This document shows, one piece after another, positions 39,525 through 48,339 of a DNA stretch of 64,000 nt. The DNA is from Bacillota bacterium. Its GTDB lineage: Bacteria > Bacillota > Clostridia > Peptostreptococcales > Anaerovoracaceae. The notes under the pieces were generated by a model. The model did not search any database. It was not told the DNA's origin and saw only the letters and a program-made list of their open reading frames with translations. The DNA lies in NCBI GenBank assembly GCA_029101005.1, contig JAQXQE010000006.1, positions 62,001-126,000 on the forward strand. Direction: 5' to 3'. A program made the translations under genes and the position numbers. The stretch's first letter is position 1; the number at the start of each line of letters is the position of its first letter.

Positions 39525-40664
39525 ATGGAAAAGTATTATATCGGTACGCTCAACAACATTTCACAGGTTGGTCTTTCAAAACTGACAGACAAGTATGAGC
39601 TTACCGACGACATCGATAAAGCGAACGGAATCGTTGTAAGAAGCTTCAAGATGCACGAAATGGAGCTCTCAGACAACCTTCTTGCTATCGGTAGAGCTGG
39701 TGCTGGAGTTAACAATATTCCACTTGAGAAGTGTGCTGACAAGGGAATCGTTGTTTTCAACGCTCCAGGAGCTAACTCAAACGCTGTTAAGGAGCTCGCT
39801 ATCGCTGGAATGATTATGGGTGCTAGAAACATGTACGAGGGAATCTCATGGGGACAGACACTCGAGGGCGATGTAGCTGCTGACGTTGAGAAAGGCAAGA
39901 AGCAGTTCGCAGGAACAGAGATCATGGGCAAGACAGTTGGTATCATCGGTCTTGGTGCTATCGGAGCTAAGATTGCTAACGCTGCAGAGGCTCTCGGCAT
40001 GAAGGTTGTTGGATACGAGGCATTCAAGCCACATCCATGCATGACAGCTGACGTTAAGCTCTACGATACAGTAGACGAGATGGTTCCAGAGTGTGACTTC
40101 ATCTCAATCCACGTTCCATCACTCCCAACAACAAAGGGAATGATCAACAAGGAGCTCATCGCTAAGATGAAGGACGGAGTTATCTTCATGAACTACGCTA
40201 GACCTGATCTCATCGTTATTGATGACGTTCTCGAGGCTCTCGAGTCAGGTAAGATGAGAAAGTACATGACAGACCTTCTCGAGCCAGAGTACATCGGCAA
40301 GGCTGGCATCGTTGCTACACCACACCTCGGAGCTTCAACAGCTGAGGCTGAGGAGAACTGTGCAGTAATGGCAGTTGAGGAGCTCATGGACTACATCGGA
40401 TGCGGTAACATCGTCAACTCAGTTAACTTCCCAAGAGTAACACTTGCTTGCAAGGAAGGAACAAAGAAGCACTGCATCGCATTCAAGTGCGAGAAGGCTA
40501 TCGAGGATGTAGAGGCTAAGGTTAGAGAGTTCTACGGCGACTGCCTGGTAGACTTCGCTGGCGGCAAGAGAGGCGACTACGGTTACTTCATCGCTCAGGT
40601 TAAGGAAGACTGCGACAAGGTATTCAGCTGTGACTGCGTAACAAAGGCTAGAGTGCTCGGCTAA
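39525..40664 (+). CDS. serA: D-3-phosphoglycerate dehydrogenase
   Basis: 379 aa; GKTVGIIGLGAIGAKIANAAEALGMKVVGYE, HVPSLPTTKGMINKELI, TPHLGASTAEAE; RBS AGGAGG. Confidence 0.92.
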   Translation: MEKYYIGTLNNISQVGLSKLTDKYELTDDIDKANGIVVRSFKMHEMELSDNLLAIGRAGAGVNNIPLEKCADKGIVVFNAPGANSNAVKELAIAGMIMGARNMYEGISWGQTLEGDVAADVEKGKKQFAGTEIMGKTVGIIGLGAIGAKIANAAEALGMKVVGYEAFKPHPCMTADVKLYDTVDEMVPECDFISIHVPSLPTTKGMINKELIAKMKDGVIFMNYARPDLIVIDDVLEALESGKMRKYMTDLLEPEYIGKAGIVATPHLGASTAEAEENCAVMAVEELMDYIGCGNIVNSVNFPRVTLACKEGTKKHCIAFKCEKAIEDVEAKVREFYGDCLVDFAGGKRGDYGYFIAQVKEDCDKVFSCDCVTKARVLG

Positions 40665-40685
40665 TCACAAACTTACGACAAAATC

Positions 40686-40719
40686 AAATCACTACCCTGT
40701 ATAGGGTAGTGATTTTTTA
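40686..40719. terminator. bidirectional intrinsic terminator
   Basis: AAATCACTACCCTGTATAGGGTAGTGATTTTTT between convergent serA and MBL-fold gene. Confidence 0.85.
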
Positions 40720-40729
40720 ATCTTTCTTA

Positions 40730-41377
40730 TTATTTCTGCTTAATTGACTTCTCTGCTCTGAGCATAATCACTCTAGTAAGCTGGTTCTCTTCAGTCTCGA
40801 TTGAGTAGCTGTACTTCTTCAGCACCTCACCACAAGACTCTACGAAGTAATCATCAGTTGTGAGCACATCGAAACCGAACTGATAATAATCACTTCTAAA
40901 GTGCATTGGAATAGCAATACGCGGATTGAGCTGCTTGATGAGATCAATTGCCTGCGGTGTATCAATTGTAAATGTTCCACCAACAGGGATGAGAATAGCA
41001 TCGAGGTCTGTGAGTGCTGCAATATCCGCCTCAGACATATCCTCATTGATATTGCATCCGAGATCTCCGAGGTGAGCCACCTTATTCACTCCGTCATCGA
41101 GGATATGAATAGTGTTCATTCCCCTCTCTGCACCGTGACAGTCATCATGGTAGGTCTCAATTCTCGTAATCTCGAAAGGACACTCCGCACCAGTTCTGAG
41201 TGTTACAACTGACTCTGCATTGTGATCACCGTGCTGGTGGCTACAGAGAACAAGGTCAGCCTCTTCTCTCAAAGGTCCGAAACCTGGAACGTAGCCATCC
41301 TCATATGGATCGAGAATTACCTTGTATCCGTTCTTCTCAATTGCGAAACACGCATGTCCAATATATGTAATCTTCAT
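40730..41377 (-). CDS. MBL-fold metal-dependent hydrolase (UlaG-like)
   Basis: 215 aa; MKITYIGHACFAIEKNGYKVILDPY, CSHQHGDHN, IAIPMHFRSD. Confidence 0.88.
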   Translation of the reverse strand: MKITYIGHACFAIEKNGYKVILDPYEDGYVPGFGPLREEADLVLCSHQHGDHNAESVVTLRTGAECPFEITRIETYHDDCHGAERGMNTIHILDDGVNKVAHLGDLGCNINEDMSEADIAALTDLDAILIPVGGTFTIDTPQAIDLIKQLNPRIAIPMHFRSDYYQFGFDVLTTDDYFVESCGEVLKKYSYSIETEENQLTRVIMLRAEKSIKQK

Positions 41378-41775
41378 TAGTTCTTCTCCTTAAGCAGATC
41401 TCTGATCTCCTTGAGAAGTGCCACATCTGCAGGATCCTCAGCAGGCTCCTCTTCAGCCTCCTCCGCTGGCTTCTTAACTGCATCGCGCATCTTGTTGATC
41501 GCCTTGATCATACAGAAAACGCAGAATGCAACAATCAGGAAGTTCACGATATTCTGAATGAACAGTCCGTAATTGATAGCTGCATCGCCCACTGTGATGC
41601 TCAGTCCACTGAAGTCAAGACCTCCAGTGATAACACCGATAAGCGGCATGATGATGTCGTTAACCAGTGAGTTGACGATGGATGTGAATGCAGCACCCAC
41701 GATGATGCCGACTGCCATATCCATCACACTTCCTCTTGAGATAAATTCCTTAAACTCCTTAATGAATCCCTTCAT
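41377..41775 (-). CDS. mscL: large-conductance mechanosensitive channel
   Basis: 132 aa; FKEFISRGSVMDMAVGIIVGAAFTSIVNSLVNDIIMPLIG. Confidence 0.96.
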   Translation of the reverse strand: MKGFIKEFKEFISRGSVMDMAVGIIVGAAFTSIVNSLVNDIIMPLIGVITGGLDFSGLSITVGDAAINYGLFIQNIVNFLIVAFCVFCMIKAINKMRDAVKKPAEEAEEEPAEDPADVALLKEIRDLLKEKN

Positions 41776-41787
41776 TATTAACTTTCC

Positions 41788-42687
41788 TTATACTATTAGA
41801 TTGACAGCACTTCTCACTGTCTTGATATCACAAATTGCCGCACCCGGCTCGTACTCTCCGTCGAGAGTCCAAGGTGTGCCCTCGTCGACCTCAACTCGAA
41901 CGTTCTTCGCACTGAAGAACTCAATCTCATCAGTCTCCAGAGTTCCATCCATCATGTGGATGATAATCTCATTGAACGCAACGATACTCTTAGGCGTCTT
42001 TACGAGTAGAACCTCCATAAGTCCGTCGTTCATATCTACATCGAATCTGTCGAGCTTGAGAATTCCCGCAACCGAAGTCGAATTGCAAACTGCTCCGAAG
42101 AGATAATCTCCCTCGCAAATCTGCTCATTAGGTGTGCCCTCATCCGCGATGAACTTCGCATGAATTGGTTTGATGCTCATCAGATCCTTGGCGCCATGCA
42201 GAATATATGCTGTGTGTCCTAGAATGTTCTTGATGTTCTGCGGTACGCTGTACGATGTGCTAGTGAACGCACCGAAAGATGCGATGTAGGTAAAAGTTCT
42301 TCCGTTGAAGTCTCCTACATCGATAGTACGCGGCGATCCCTCAATAACTCTCTCGGTCGCAGCGATTACTCCCTTAGGAAGTCCCATGCTCGCAGCGAAA
42401 TCGTTCGTGCTTCCAGACGGAATATAACCAACTGTGCACTTGCCCCCTACTCTCATCAGGCCATCAATGACCTCGTTAAGAGTTCCGTCTCCACCTGATA
42501 CCACGATAGTATCGACGTCCTCGTGATTCTCTATTGCAAACTGTCTTGCATCGCCAGACTTCTGAGTCATAAGGACAGAAGTCAGATATCCCGCATCAGA
42601 GAATGCCTGCAGGATATCAGCCATAAGTTTAGCCGCCTGCATAGTTCCGGATTTCGGATTGATGATAAAAAGAAGTTTCTTTCTCAT
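41788..42687 (-). CDS. YegS/DagK-type lipid kinase
   Basis: 299 aa; LFIINPKSG, VVSGGDGTLNEV, GYIPSGSTNDFA. Confidence 0.92.
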   Translation of the reverse strand: MRKKLLFIINPKSGTMQAAKLMADILQAFSDAGYLTSVLMTQKSGDARQFAIENHEDVDTIVVSGGDGTLNEVIDGLMRVGGKCTVGYIPSGSTNDFAASMGLPKGVIAATERVIEGSPRTIDVGDFNGRTFTYIASFGAFTSTSYSVPQNIKNILGHTAYILHGAKDLMSIKPIHAKFIADEGTPNEQICEGDYLFGAVCNSTSVAGILKLDRFDVDMNDGLMEVLLVKTPKSIVAFNEIIIHMMDGTLETDEIEFFSAKNVRVEVDEGTPWTLDGEYEPGAAICDIKTVRSAVNLIV

Positions 42688-43799
42688 TAGCTGTTCCTCT
42701 CTCTGTCCGGTGCATTATCGTAGATATCCGGGCAGTAGTCTCTAGCTTCTGCGTATCCAGGCACATACTTCCTGCTCAGTCTGTTCGCCAGAGTGTCAGT
42801 TCTTCTGTCAAAGCGTCCTGGATTCGAAGTGTAGTACATATTGAAGTTCTTCTTATAACCGCGTTGCTCCATGAGAATCTCCTTGATCTTCTTAGGGGAC
42901 AGTCTGCCCCTTGCCATGTAGATATCCCAGCTTCGGTTGAATACCATTCCTATGCTGAGAACCCAGGCAATCAGGAAGAACCAGAGAAGCAGAGCCACGA
43001 TATTCGCAAATGATCCATAGAGAATGTCATATGACATTGTTCTTCCAACATATGTCGAGAAGATGAATGTCACGATTACCATTCCAATAGTTGCAACGAT
43101 TGCGCCTGGAACAAGCGCCCTGTATGGAACTCTTACTCTTGGCAGAATGGTGTAGATAAGACTAACCATCACGAAGAATATTGCAAAGAGCAGTGGTCCC
43201 TTGAGTATGTATACCACCTTGAGTATTGCTACCTTATCGACTATCTGAATCAGAGCCCACCAGCCGTATACATATACGATGAGCGAACCTGCCACAATGC
43301 TGATAATAACGATTGCGTAAGGTACCGATCTAAGTCTCTCGGTGAAGAATGTGTATCTGTATCTTCCATCAGTTAAGATGTGAGTGGCGAGTCTTGAAAG
43401 CGAGAATTCGAGACCAGATGCAGCCCAGATTGTCAGAATAAGCATGAAGATATTCGACATAGCAACCGACTCAGACTGAGTGAATATACCCATAACAAAG
43501 TTACTCATATGAGCATCCATATGGCTCTGAACCCATTCGAGCAGGAAGTCCACAGACACGTCAAATACTCCGAGCACCTGAATCAGTACAATCAGAGCCG
43601 GAATACTTGCCATGAAGAAGTAGTACGCAATCTGACAGCCAATGCCCGCAAACCACGGGTCATCGAAGGTTCTAAAGACGTGGAAAATCATCCTGAGCAT
43701 TCTCTCCCAGGTGAGTGTGAGCTTCTCTTCTGGCTGCTCTTCAGCTACAATCACTTCCGCTTCCTTATTCTCTTGTGTAGTAAGCTTATCGTCGGTCAA
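42687..43799 (-). CDS. YihY/BrkB-family membrane protein
   Basis: Multi-TM; ISIPALIVLIQVLG, VAVLLLWFFLIAWVLSIG-type C-terminus; proposed TTG start at 43799 after GGGGAGGTAAGT (LTDDKLTTQENKEAEV), avoiding overlap with rdgB. Confidence 0.82.
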   Translation of the reverse strand: MTDDKLTTQENKEAEVIVAEEQPEEKLTLTWERMLRMIFHVFRTFDDPWFAGIGCQIAYYFFMASIPALIVLIQVLGVFDVSVDFLLEWVQSHMDAHMSNFVMGIFTQSESVAMSNIFMLILTIWAASGLEFSLSRLATHILTDGRYRYTFFTERLRSVPYAIVIISIVAGSLIVYVYGWWALIQIVDKVAILKVVYILKGPLLFAIFFVMVSLIYTILPRVRVPYRALVPGAIVATIGMVIVTFIFSTYVGRTMSYDILYGSFANIVALLLWFFLIAWVLSIGMVFNRSWDIYMARGRLSPKKIKEILMEQRGYKKNFNMYYTSNPGRFDRRTDTLANRLSRKYVPGYAEARDYCPDIYDNAPDRERNS

Positions 43800-43818
43800 A
43801 CTTACCTCCCCGTATGAG

Positions 43819-44412
43819 CTAAAGCTCCATGAGCATTTCTTCAAGCTTATTAAGAGATGCCGCACGATGGCTCATGCGATTCTTCTCTTCAGGGTCCATC
43901 TCACCGAAGGTGCACTCATATCCATCCGGCACGAAGAGCGGATCGTAGCCGAAGCCGTGCTCTCCTCTCATCTCGTGGATGAGCTTACCGCATACCTCTC
44001 CCCTTGCTACCAGCTGTCTGCCGTCAGGGAAAAGCATTGTGATTACTGATACGAACTTAGCACCTCTCTCCTCATCAGGTACATCCTTCAGAAGATCGAG
44101 CATCTTGATATTGTTGTCAAGCGGAGTACAGTCCTCACCAGCGAAACGAGCTGAGTACACTCCCGGCTCTCCGTTGAGCGCATCTACCATAATGCCGCTG
44201 TCATCTGCAATTGTTGGAACTCCAGCAATATCGAGGATGGCTTTAGCTTTGATATATGAATTCTCCTCGAATGTGCTTCCAGTCTCTTCAACCTCGAAAG
44301 TGTCGATTCCGGCGTCATCTCTTGAGACAACCTCCATACCGCACTTTGCGAGAATTGCACCAATCTCACGAATTTTGCCCTTATTTCTTGAAGCAAGAAT
44401 TACTTTCTGCAT
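43819..44412 (-). CDS. rdgB: XTP/dITP diphosphatase
   Basis: MQKVILASRNKGKIREI, TIADDSGIMVDALNGEPGVYSARFAG, GFGYDPLF. Confidence 0.94.
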   Translation of the reverse strand: MQKVILASRNKGKIREIGAILAKCGMEVVSRDDAGIDTFEVEETGSTFEENSYIKAKAILDIAGVPTIADDSGIMVDALNGEPGVYSARFAGEDCTPLDNNIKMLDLLKDVPDEERGAKFVSVITMLFPDGRQLVARGEVCGKLIHEMRGEHGFGYDPLFVPDGYECTFGEMDPEEKNRMSHRAASLNKLEEMLMEL

Positions 44413-44466
44413 CACCGCCTCCAATACACTTTATATCTGAATATTATATCACTCTGCAAATATAAA

Positions 44467-45831
44467 CTACATATCTTCTTCAGCTACCTTGAGCATGATT
44501 GCACACTCAATACGCTTCTTATGAAGCTCGCAACCGAACTCGTACACCTTGTCGATATCTCCATTAGAATGGAAGTTATTTGCAGCACAACCGCCAGCGC
44601 AGTAGAGCTTAGCCCAGCAGTCCTTACACTTATCTCTTGTGTACATATTGTTACCCTTGCGGAAGTAGTCAAGCACATGCTGCTCAGTGATTCCGTCGTA
44701 GATAGTTCCGACCTTCATGTCATCATCTCCTACGAACTGGTGGCAAGGATAGAGATCACCTGTTGGAGTAACAGCGAGATACTCTGTTCCAACTCCGCAG
44801 CCAGATACTCTCTTATAGATGCATGGACCACCTGTAAGATCTACATTATAGTGGTAGAAATTGAAGCCCTCGCCCTTCTTTCGTCTGTCATACATCTCCA
44901 TAGCGAGCTTCTCATACTGGTCGCAGAGGAATGGAATATCCTCCTCCTTGAGTGCGTATGGCATACTTGGATCGCACACTACAGGCTCGATACTTGTCTC
45001 CTTGAAGCCAAGGTCAGCCATGTGACATACGTCTGTTGCGAAGTCCTTGTTATACGCTGTATATGTTCCTCTCATGTAATATTCCTTCGTTCCTCTCGCA
45101 TCCACGAGTCTCTTGAAGTTGTCCATGATATTGTCGTAAGTTCCATTACCAGTCTTGGACTTTCTCATTCTGTCATGAGTCTCACGTCTTCCGTCCATAC
45201 TGAGAACTACGTTGCCCATCTCCTTGTTGCTGAACTCGATTACGTCATCGTCGATGAGAACACCGTTAGTTGTGAGTGTGAAGTTGAAAATCTTATTGTG
45301 CTCCTTCTCAAGCTCTCTTCCGTATGCTACGAGCTCCTTGCATACGTCCCAGTTGAGGAGTGGCTCTCCACCGAAGAAATCAACCTCGAGATGCTTACGA
45401 GTACCGGACTCCCTTACGAGATAGTCGAGAGCGGCCTTGCCGACCTCGAGCGGCATAATGCCGCTTTTACCGCTGTACTCGCCCTTACCAGCGAAGCAGT
45501 ACTCGCAGTCCATATTGCAGCCGTGTGCAACGTGCAAGCAGATAGCCTTGAGTACAGACTGCTTCTGCTTGAGGTCGCCAGCAATCTCTTCGTATGGGTC
45601 GATTGAGAAAAGAAGACCCAGCTTCTTGAGCTCTTCAATATCCGCGAGAGTCTCCTCCACATCGGCAGCTGTCACGTCATACTTCGCTATGATTGCAGCA
45701 GTAATTGCCTCCGCGTCAGAATTCTCGTACATTTCGATGATGTCATAAGCAACATCATCTACTGTGTGAACGGCACCGCTGTTTGCATCCATTACGATGT
45801 TATAACCATTTAGTTTGTACTGATGAATCAT
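44467..45831 (-). CDS. scfB: thioether cross-link-forming SCIFF peptide maturase (radical SAM/SPASM)
   Basis: 454 aa; N-terminal RRE-like region, CNMDCEYCFAGKG radical SAM motif, DFFGGEPLLNWD, SPASM CGVGTEYLAVTPTGDLYPCHQFVG..CKDCWAKLYCAGGC; adjacent to SCIFF peptide. Confidence 0.92.
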   Translation of the reverse strand: MIHQYKLNGYNIVMDANSGAVHTVDDVAYDIIEMYENSDAEAITAAIIAKYDVTAADVEETLADIEELKKLGLLFSIDPYEEIAGDLKQKQSVLKAICLHVAHGCNMDCEYCFAGKGEYSGKSGIMPLEVGKAALDYLVRESGTRKHLEVDFFGGEPLLNWDVCKELVAYGRELEKEHNKIFNFTLTTNGVLIDDDVIEFSNKEMGNVVLSMDGRRETHDRMRKSKTGNGTYDNIMDNFKRLVDARGTKEYYMRGTYTAYNKDFATDVCHMADLGFKETSIEPVVCDPSMPYALKEEDIPFLCDQYEKLAMEMYDRRKKGEGFNFYHYNVDLTGGPCIYKRVSGCGVGTEYLAVTPTGDLYPCHQFVGDDDMKVGTIYDGITEQHVLDYFRKGNNMYTRDKCKDCWAKLYCAGGCAANNFHSNGDIDKVYEFGCELHKKRIECAIMLKVAEEDM

Positions 45832-45873
45832 ATTACCTTTATCTTTCTAATGTTAATTTGAATTTGTTAATAA

Positions 45874-45906
45874 TAAAAAAAGCGCCGCTCCCAAGAGCAG
45901 CGCTCC
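45874..45906 (-). terminator. intrinsic terminator between SCIFF peptide and its maturase
   Basis: Minus strand GGAGCGCTGCTCTTGGGAGCGGCGCTTTTTTTATT. Confidence 0.8.
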
Positions 45907-45912
45907 AGATAG

Positions 45913-46062
45913 CTATTTCTCCTTGCTCTGCTCGCAGTGCTGATTAGCTACGCTGCAAGAAGTCTTGCTAGCTGACTGGCATGATGTCTGGCACTCGCCG
46001 CATCCGCCTGTTACTGTTGACTTTGCAAGATTTCTTGTTGAAACTGTCTTAATTCTTGTCAT
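45913..46062 (-). CDS. scfA: SCIFF-type ranthipeptide precursor (49 aa, five-Cys variant)
   Basis: Not in the ORF track. Minus strand ATG at 46062: MTRIKTVSTRNLAKSTVTGGCGECQTSCQSASKTSCSVANQHCEQSKEK*; preceded by GGAGGC RBS. Confidence 0.93.
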   Translation of the reverse strand: MTRIKTVSTRNLAKSTVTGGCGECQTSCQSASKTSCSVANQHCEQSKEK

Positions 46063-46126
46063 AATAATAGCCTCCGTTCTCCTTTATCACATAAAGCATA
46101 ACAATCGAAATGCCTTGTGTCAAATA

Positions 46127-46909
46127 TTATTCTGCGTCTGTATTCGCTGCAGTAATTCTATAGTTGAATACAGCCTCTGTCTTAGTATTTCTATTGACAA
46201 TTCTGATTCTGTCAGCCTTGCCCTCAACACTGTTAGCTCTTATGAGAATGTCTACCGACTCTCCTGCGAGAATATCCTGAACCTCTACATCATCGAGAAC
46301 AGGTGGCAGATCCCAATCTCTTGTAACCGGATTGAATGATCTGTGAATGAATCTAATCTTACCGCGCTTAACATCAAAGTGATAGATGCAGTCTGATGAA
46401 ACGCTCGGAATGATGCACTCGCTCTGCTTGAAGCTGAACTGACCTCTTAGATTAACAAGAGCCTCAGCCTTTCTATATACAAGTCCACGGTATTCTCTCT
46501 CAACAGCCTCAGTCTCAGTTGCAATCATTACATTGCACTCAGCGTGCGAGATAACATACTCAGCAGTCTTGCCGACAACATTCTTGTTCTCATCCTTCGC
46601 TGACTTTGTCATAACAATGAGGTTCGCGCCGAACTCTCTGGCACACTTAACAATTCGCTGTCCTGCCTTGCCCATATCAGCCTTCTTGATTACATAGTAG
46701 CCCTCAAGAGTTGCCTCAACGAGATCGAGCTTCTTCTCGAGAAGATCCATAGCCTGCTCTGCAGCCTCTCTGCTTGCAGTGTAGTCCACTGACTCATCAA
46801 TCATGAGCAGAACAATCTCAACCTCATCTGGAGCAAAAAGCTTCTTGACCTGTGTAAGCGCCGTAAGACTTCTTGTTGTTTCTTCAACCGGCAGAAGTAT
46901 TCTCTTCAT
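46127..46909 (-). CDS. universal stress protein (UspA)-domain protein with C-terminal extension
   Basis: 260 aa; MKRILLPVEETTRSLTALTQVKKL...GANLIVMTKSAKDENKNVVGKTAEYVISHAECNVMIA, then about 110 aa not Usp-like. Confidence 0.78.
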   Translation of the reverse strand: MKRILLPVEETTRSLTALTQVKKLFAPDEVEIVLLMIDESVDYTASREAAEQAMDLLEKKLDLVEATLEGYYVIKKADMGKAGQRIVKCAREFGANLIVMTKSAKDENKNVVGKTAEYVISHAECNVMIATETEAVEREYRGLVYRKAEALVNLRGQFSFKQSECIIPSVSSDCIYHFDVKRGKIRFIHRSFNPVTRDWDLPPVLDDVEVQDILAGESVDILIRANSVEGKADRIRIVNRNTKTEAVFNYRITAANTDAE

Positions 46910-46972
46910 TAGATATCCTCCTTATTGCATCGGTTAATTATACCCCAAAAGCGTTCTGATATCTACTTTTTG

Positions 46973-48046
46973 TTATCTGAGCCACTCGGCCGCACTTACA
47001 ACGAAGAGCTCAAAGAGTGTGTAGAGCACCAGATAATCATCATCGAAGCTGCAGATTACATTATTCTGCATTACTCCGCCGTGTCCATCGAACACAATGT
47101 TAGGCGAACCGAATACTACAGCCTTACGCTCTCCATCCTTGGTGATGATGTAGTTGGACGCAACATTAGCCTTTCTTACAGCCATGAATGAATCCACTCT
47201 GAACTCACCGTTAACTGTATCAATCAGATATGAATTCTTACCAGTACCCTTGAGGTGCTTGATAGTTCCGAACTTCTCACCGTCTGAGTAGATGTCGTGA
47301 TCAATATCAGTAGCATCCTTGTATTCGGCAACTGTCGCCTCTGTTCTAGCGAACTCCTCTCCCTCGCTGTCATAGAGTGTTACAGAGAGAGGTGGCTTTC
47401 TGATAAAAGTCTTGAGAATCTCGTTGTCGTTGATATCCACGAGATTGTTGTCCTTTGTGTTATGGCGGTAGAACTCATACATATCAAGCTGCGCTGGAGC
47501 GTTTGTTCTTGTTCCATCCACGAAACCAGCTGTCAGCTCAGCAAGATCACCAGTCATTACCGCACTCATAACCTTGAGCGCAGCAAAAACAGAATAGTTC
47601 TTCTGAGTTACCGGCATATCCGAAGTATCCTCGATATTGTCGAGTCTCCAGGCATTAGCCTCGCCGAAGTCAATATTATTAGTTATATTGATGTTTCTGA
47701 AGCAGAAGTTCTTGCCGTCATCAGTGATTACAATAATATCGGTAAAAGCCGATGGGCCGTAGATAATCGCAGGTGCATCCTTGTATATGCCAGCCCAGCA
47801 CTTTCCGAGAGGTGTCTCCATATTCTCAAAGAAGTAGAAGAGCTCATCTAAGCTTCTGCCCTGCTTTGCAATCTTCTTATCATAGAGATTCTTGTCATTA
47901 TATCCACCCTTCTTGCTGTTCGAGAAGATTCCGAATGCGAGCAGAATCATAAGAAAAGAAAGGATGAACTTACCAACAAGTAATGATAGAACAGCCAGGA
48001 AGACCGCAAGCCCTCCGACTATTTTGAATCCTTTATCTTCATTCAT
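46973..48046 (-). CDS. hypothetical membrane-anchored protein
   Basis: 357 aa; two N-terminal hydrophobic segments, RBS GGAGGGTAAATT. Confidence 0.7.
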   Translation of the reverse strand: MNEDKGFKIVGGLAVFLAVLSLLVGKFILSFLMILLAFGIFSNSKKGGYNDKNLYDKKIAKQGRSLDELFYFFENMETPLGKCWAGIYKDAPAIIYGPSAFTDIIVITDDGKNFCFRNINITNNIDFGEANAWRLDNIEDTSDMPVTQKNYSVFAALKVMSAVMTGDLAELTAGFVDGTRTNAPAQLDMYEFYRHNTKDNNLVDINDNEILKTFIRKPPLSVTLYDSEGEEFARTEATVAEYKDATDIDHDIYSDGEKFGTIKHLKGTGKNSYLIDTVNGEFRVDSFMAVRKANVASNYIITKDGERKAVVFGSPNIVFDGHGGVMQNNVICSFDDDYLVLYTLFELFVVSAAEWLR

Positions 48047-48339
48047 TATAATTTACCCTCCGTATCGCGAAATATACTAGCGAGTATTCTATCATATTTA
48101 ATACAAATATCGAAGATACTGTGAATTAATCATCTGTGTACATTTTGAACTTTTGTATACTTTGTTAATATTTTGATAAATATAGTGTTATTAGATTGAC
48201 TTATAACCCCATTATGAAGTATTATATTTGTAGATGAAATCTGTAGTTTTTTTACAAACTACACAACATGTTGCCCTTGCTGAATCTCCCAATTCTTCTG
48301 CAAGGTATGAAAATTATATAGATTGGAGCGTTAATTATT

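Noticed and set aside
44521-45606. 361-aa plus-strand ORF
   Set aside because: Antisense to the SCIFF maturase gene; no recognisable motifs.
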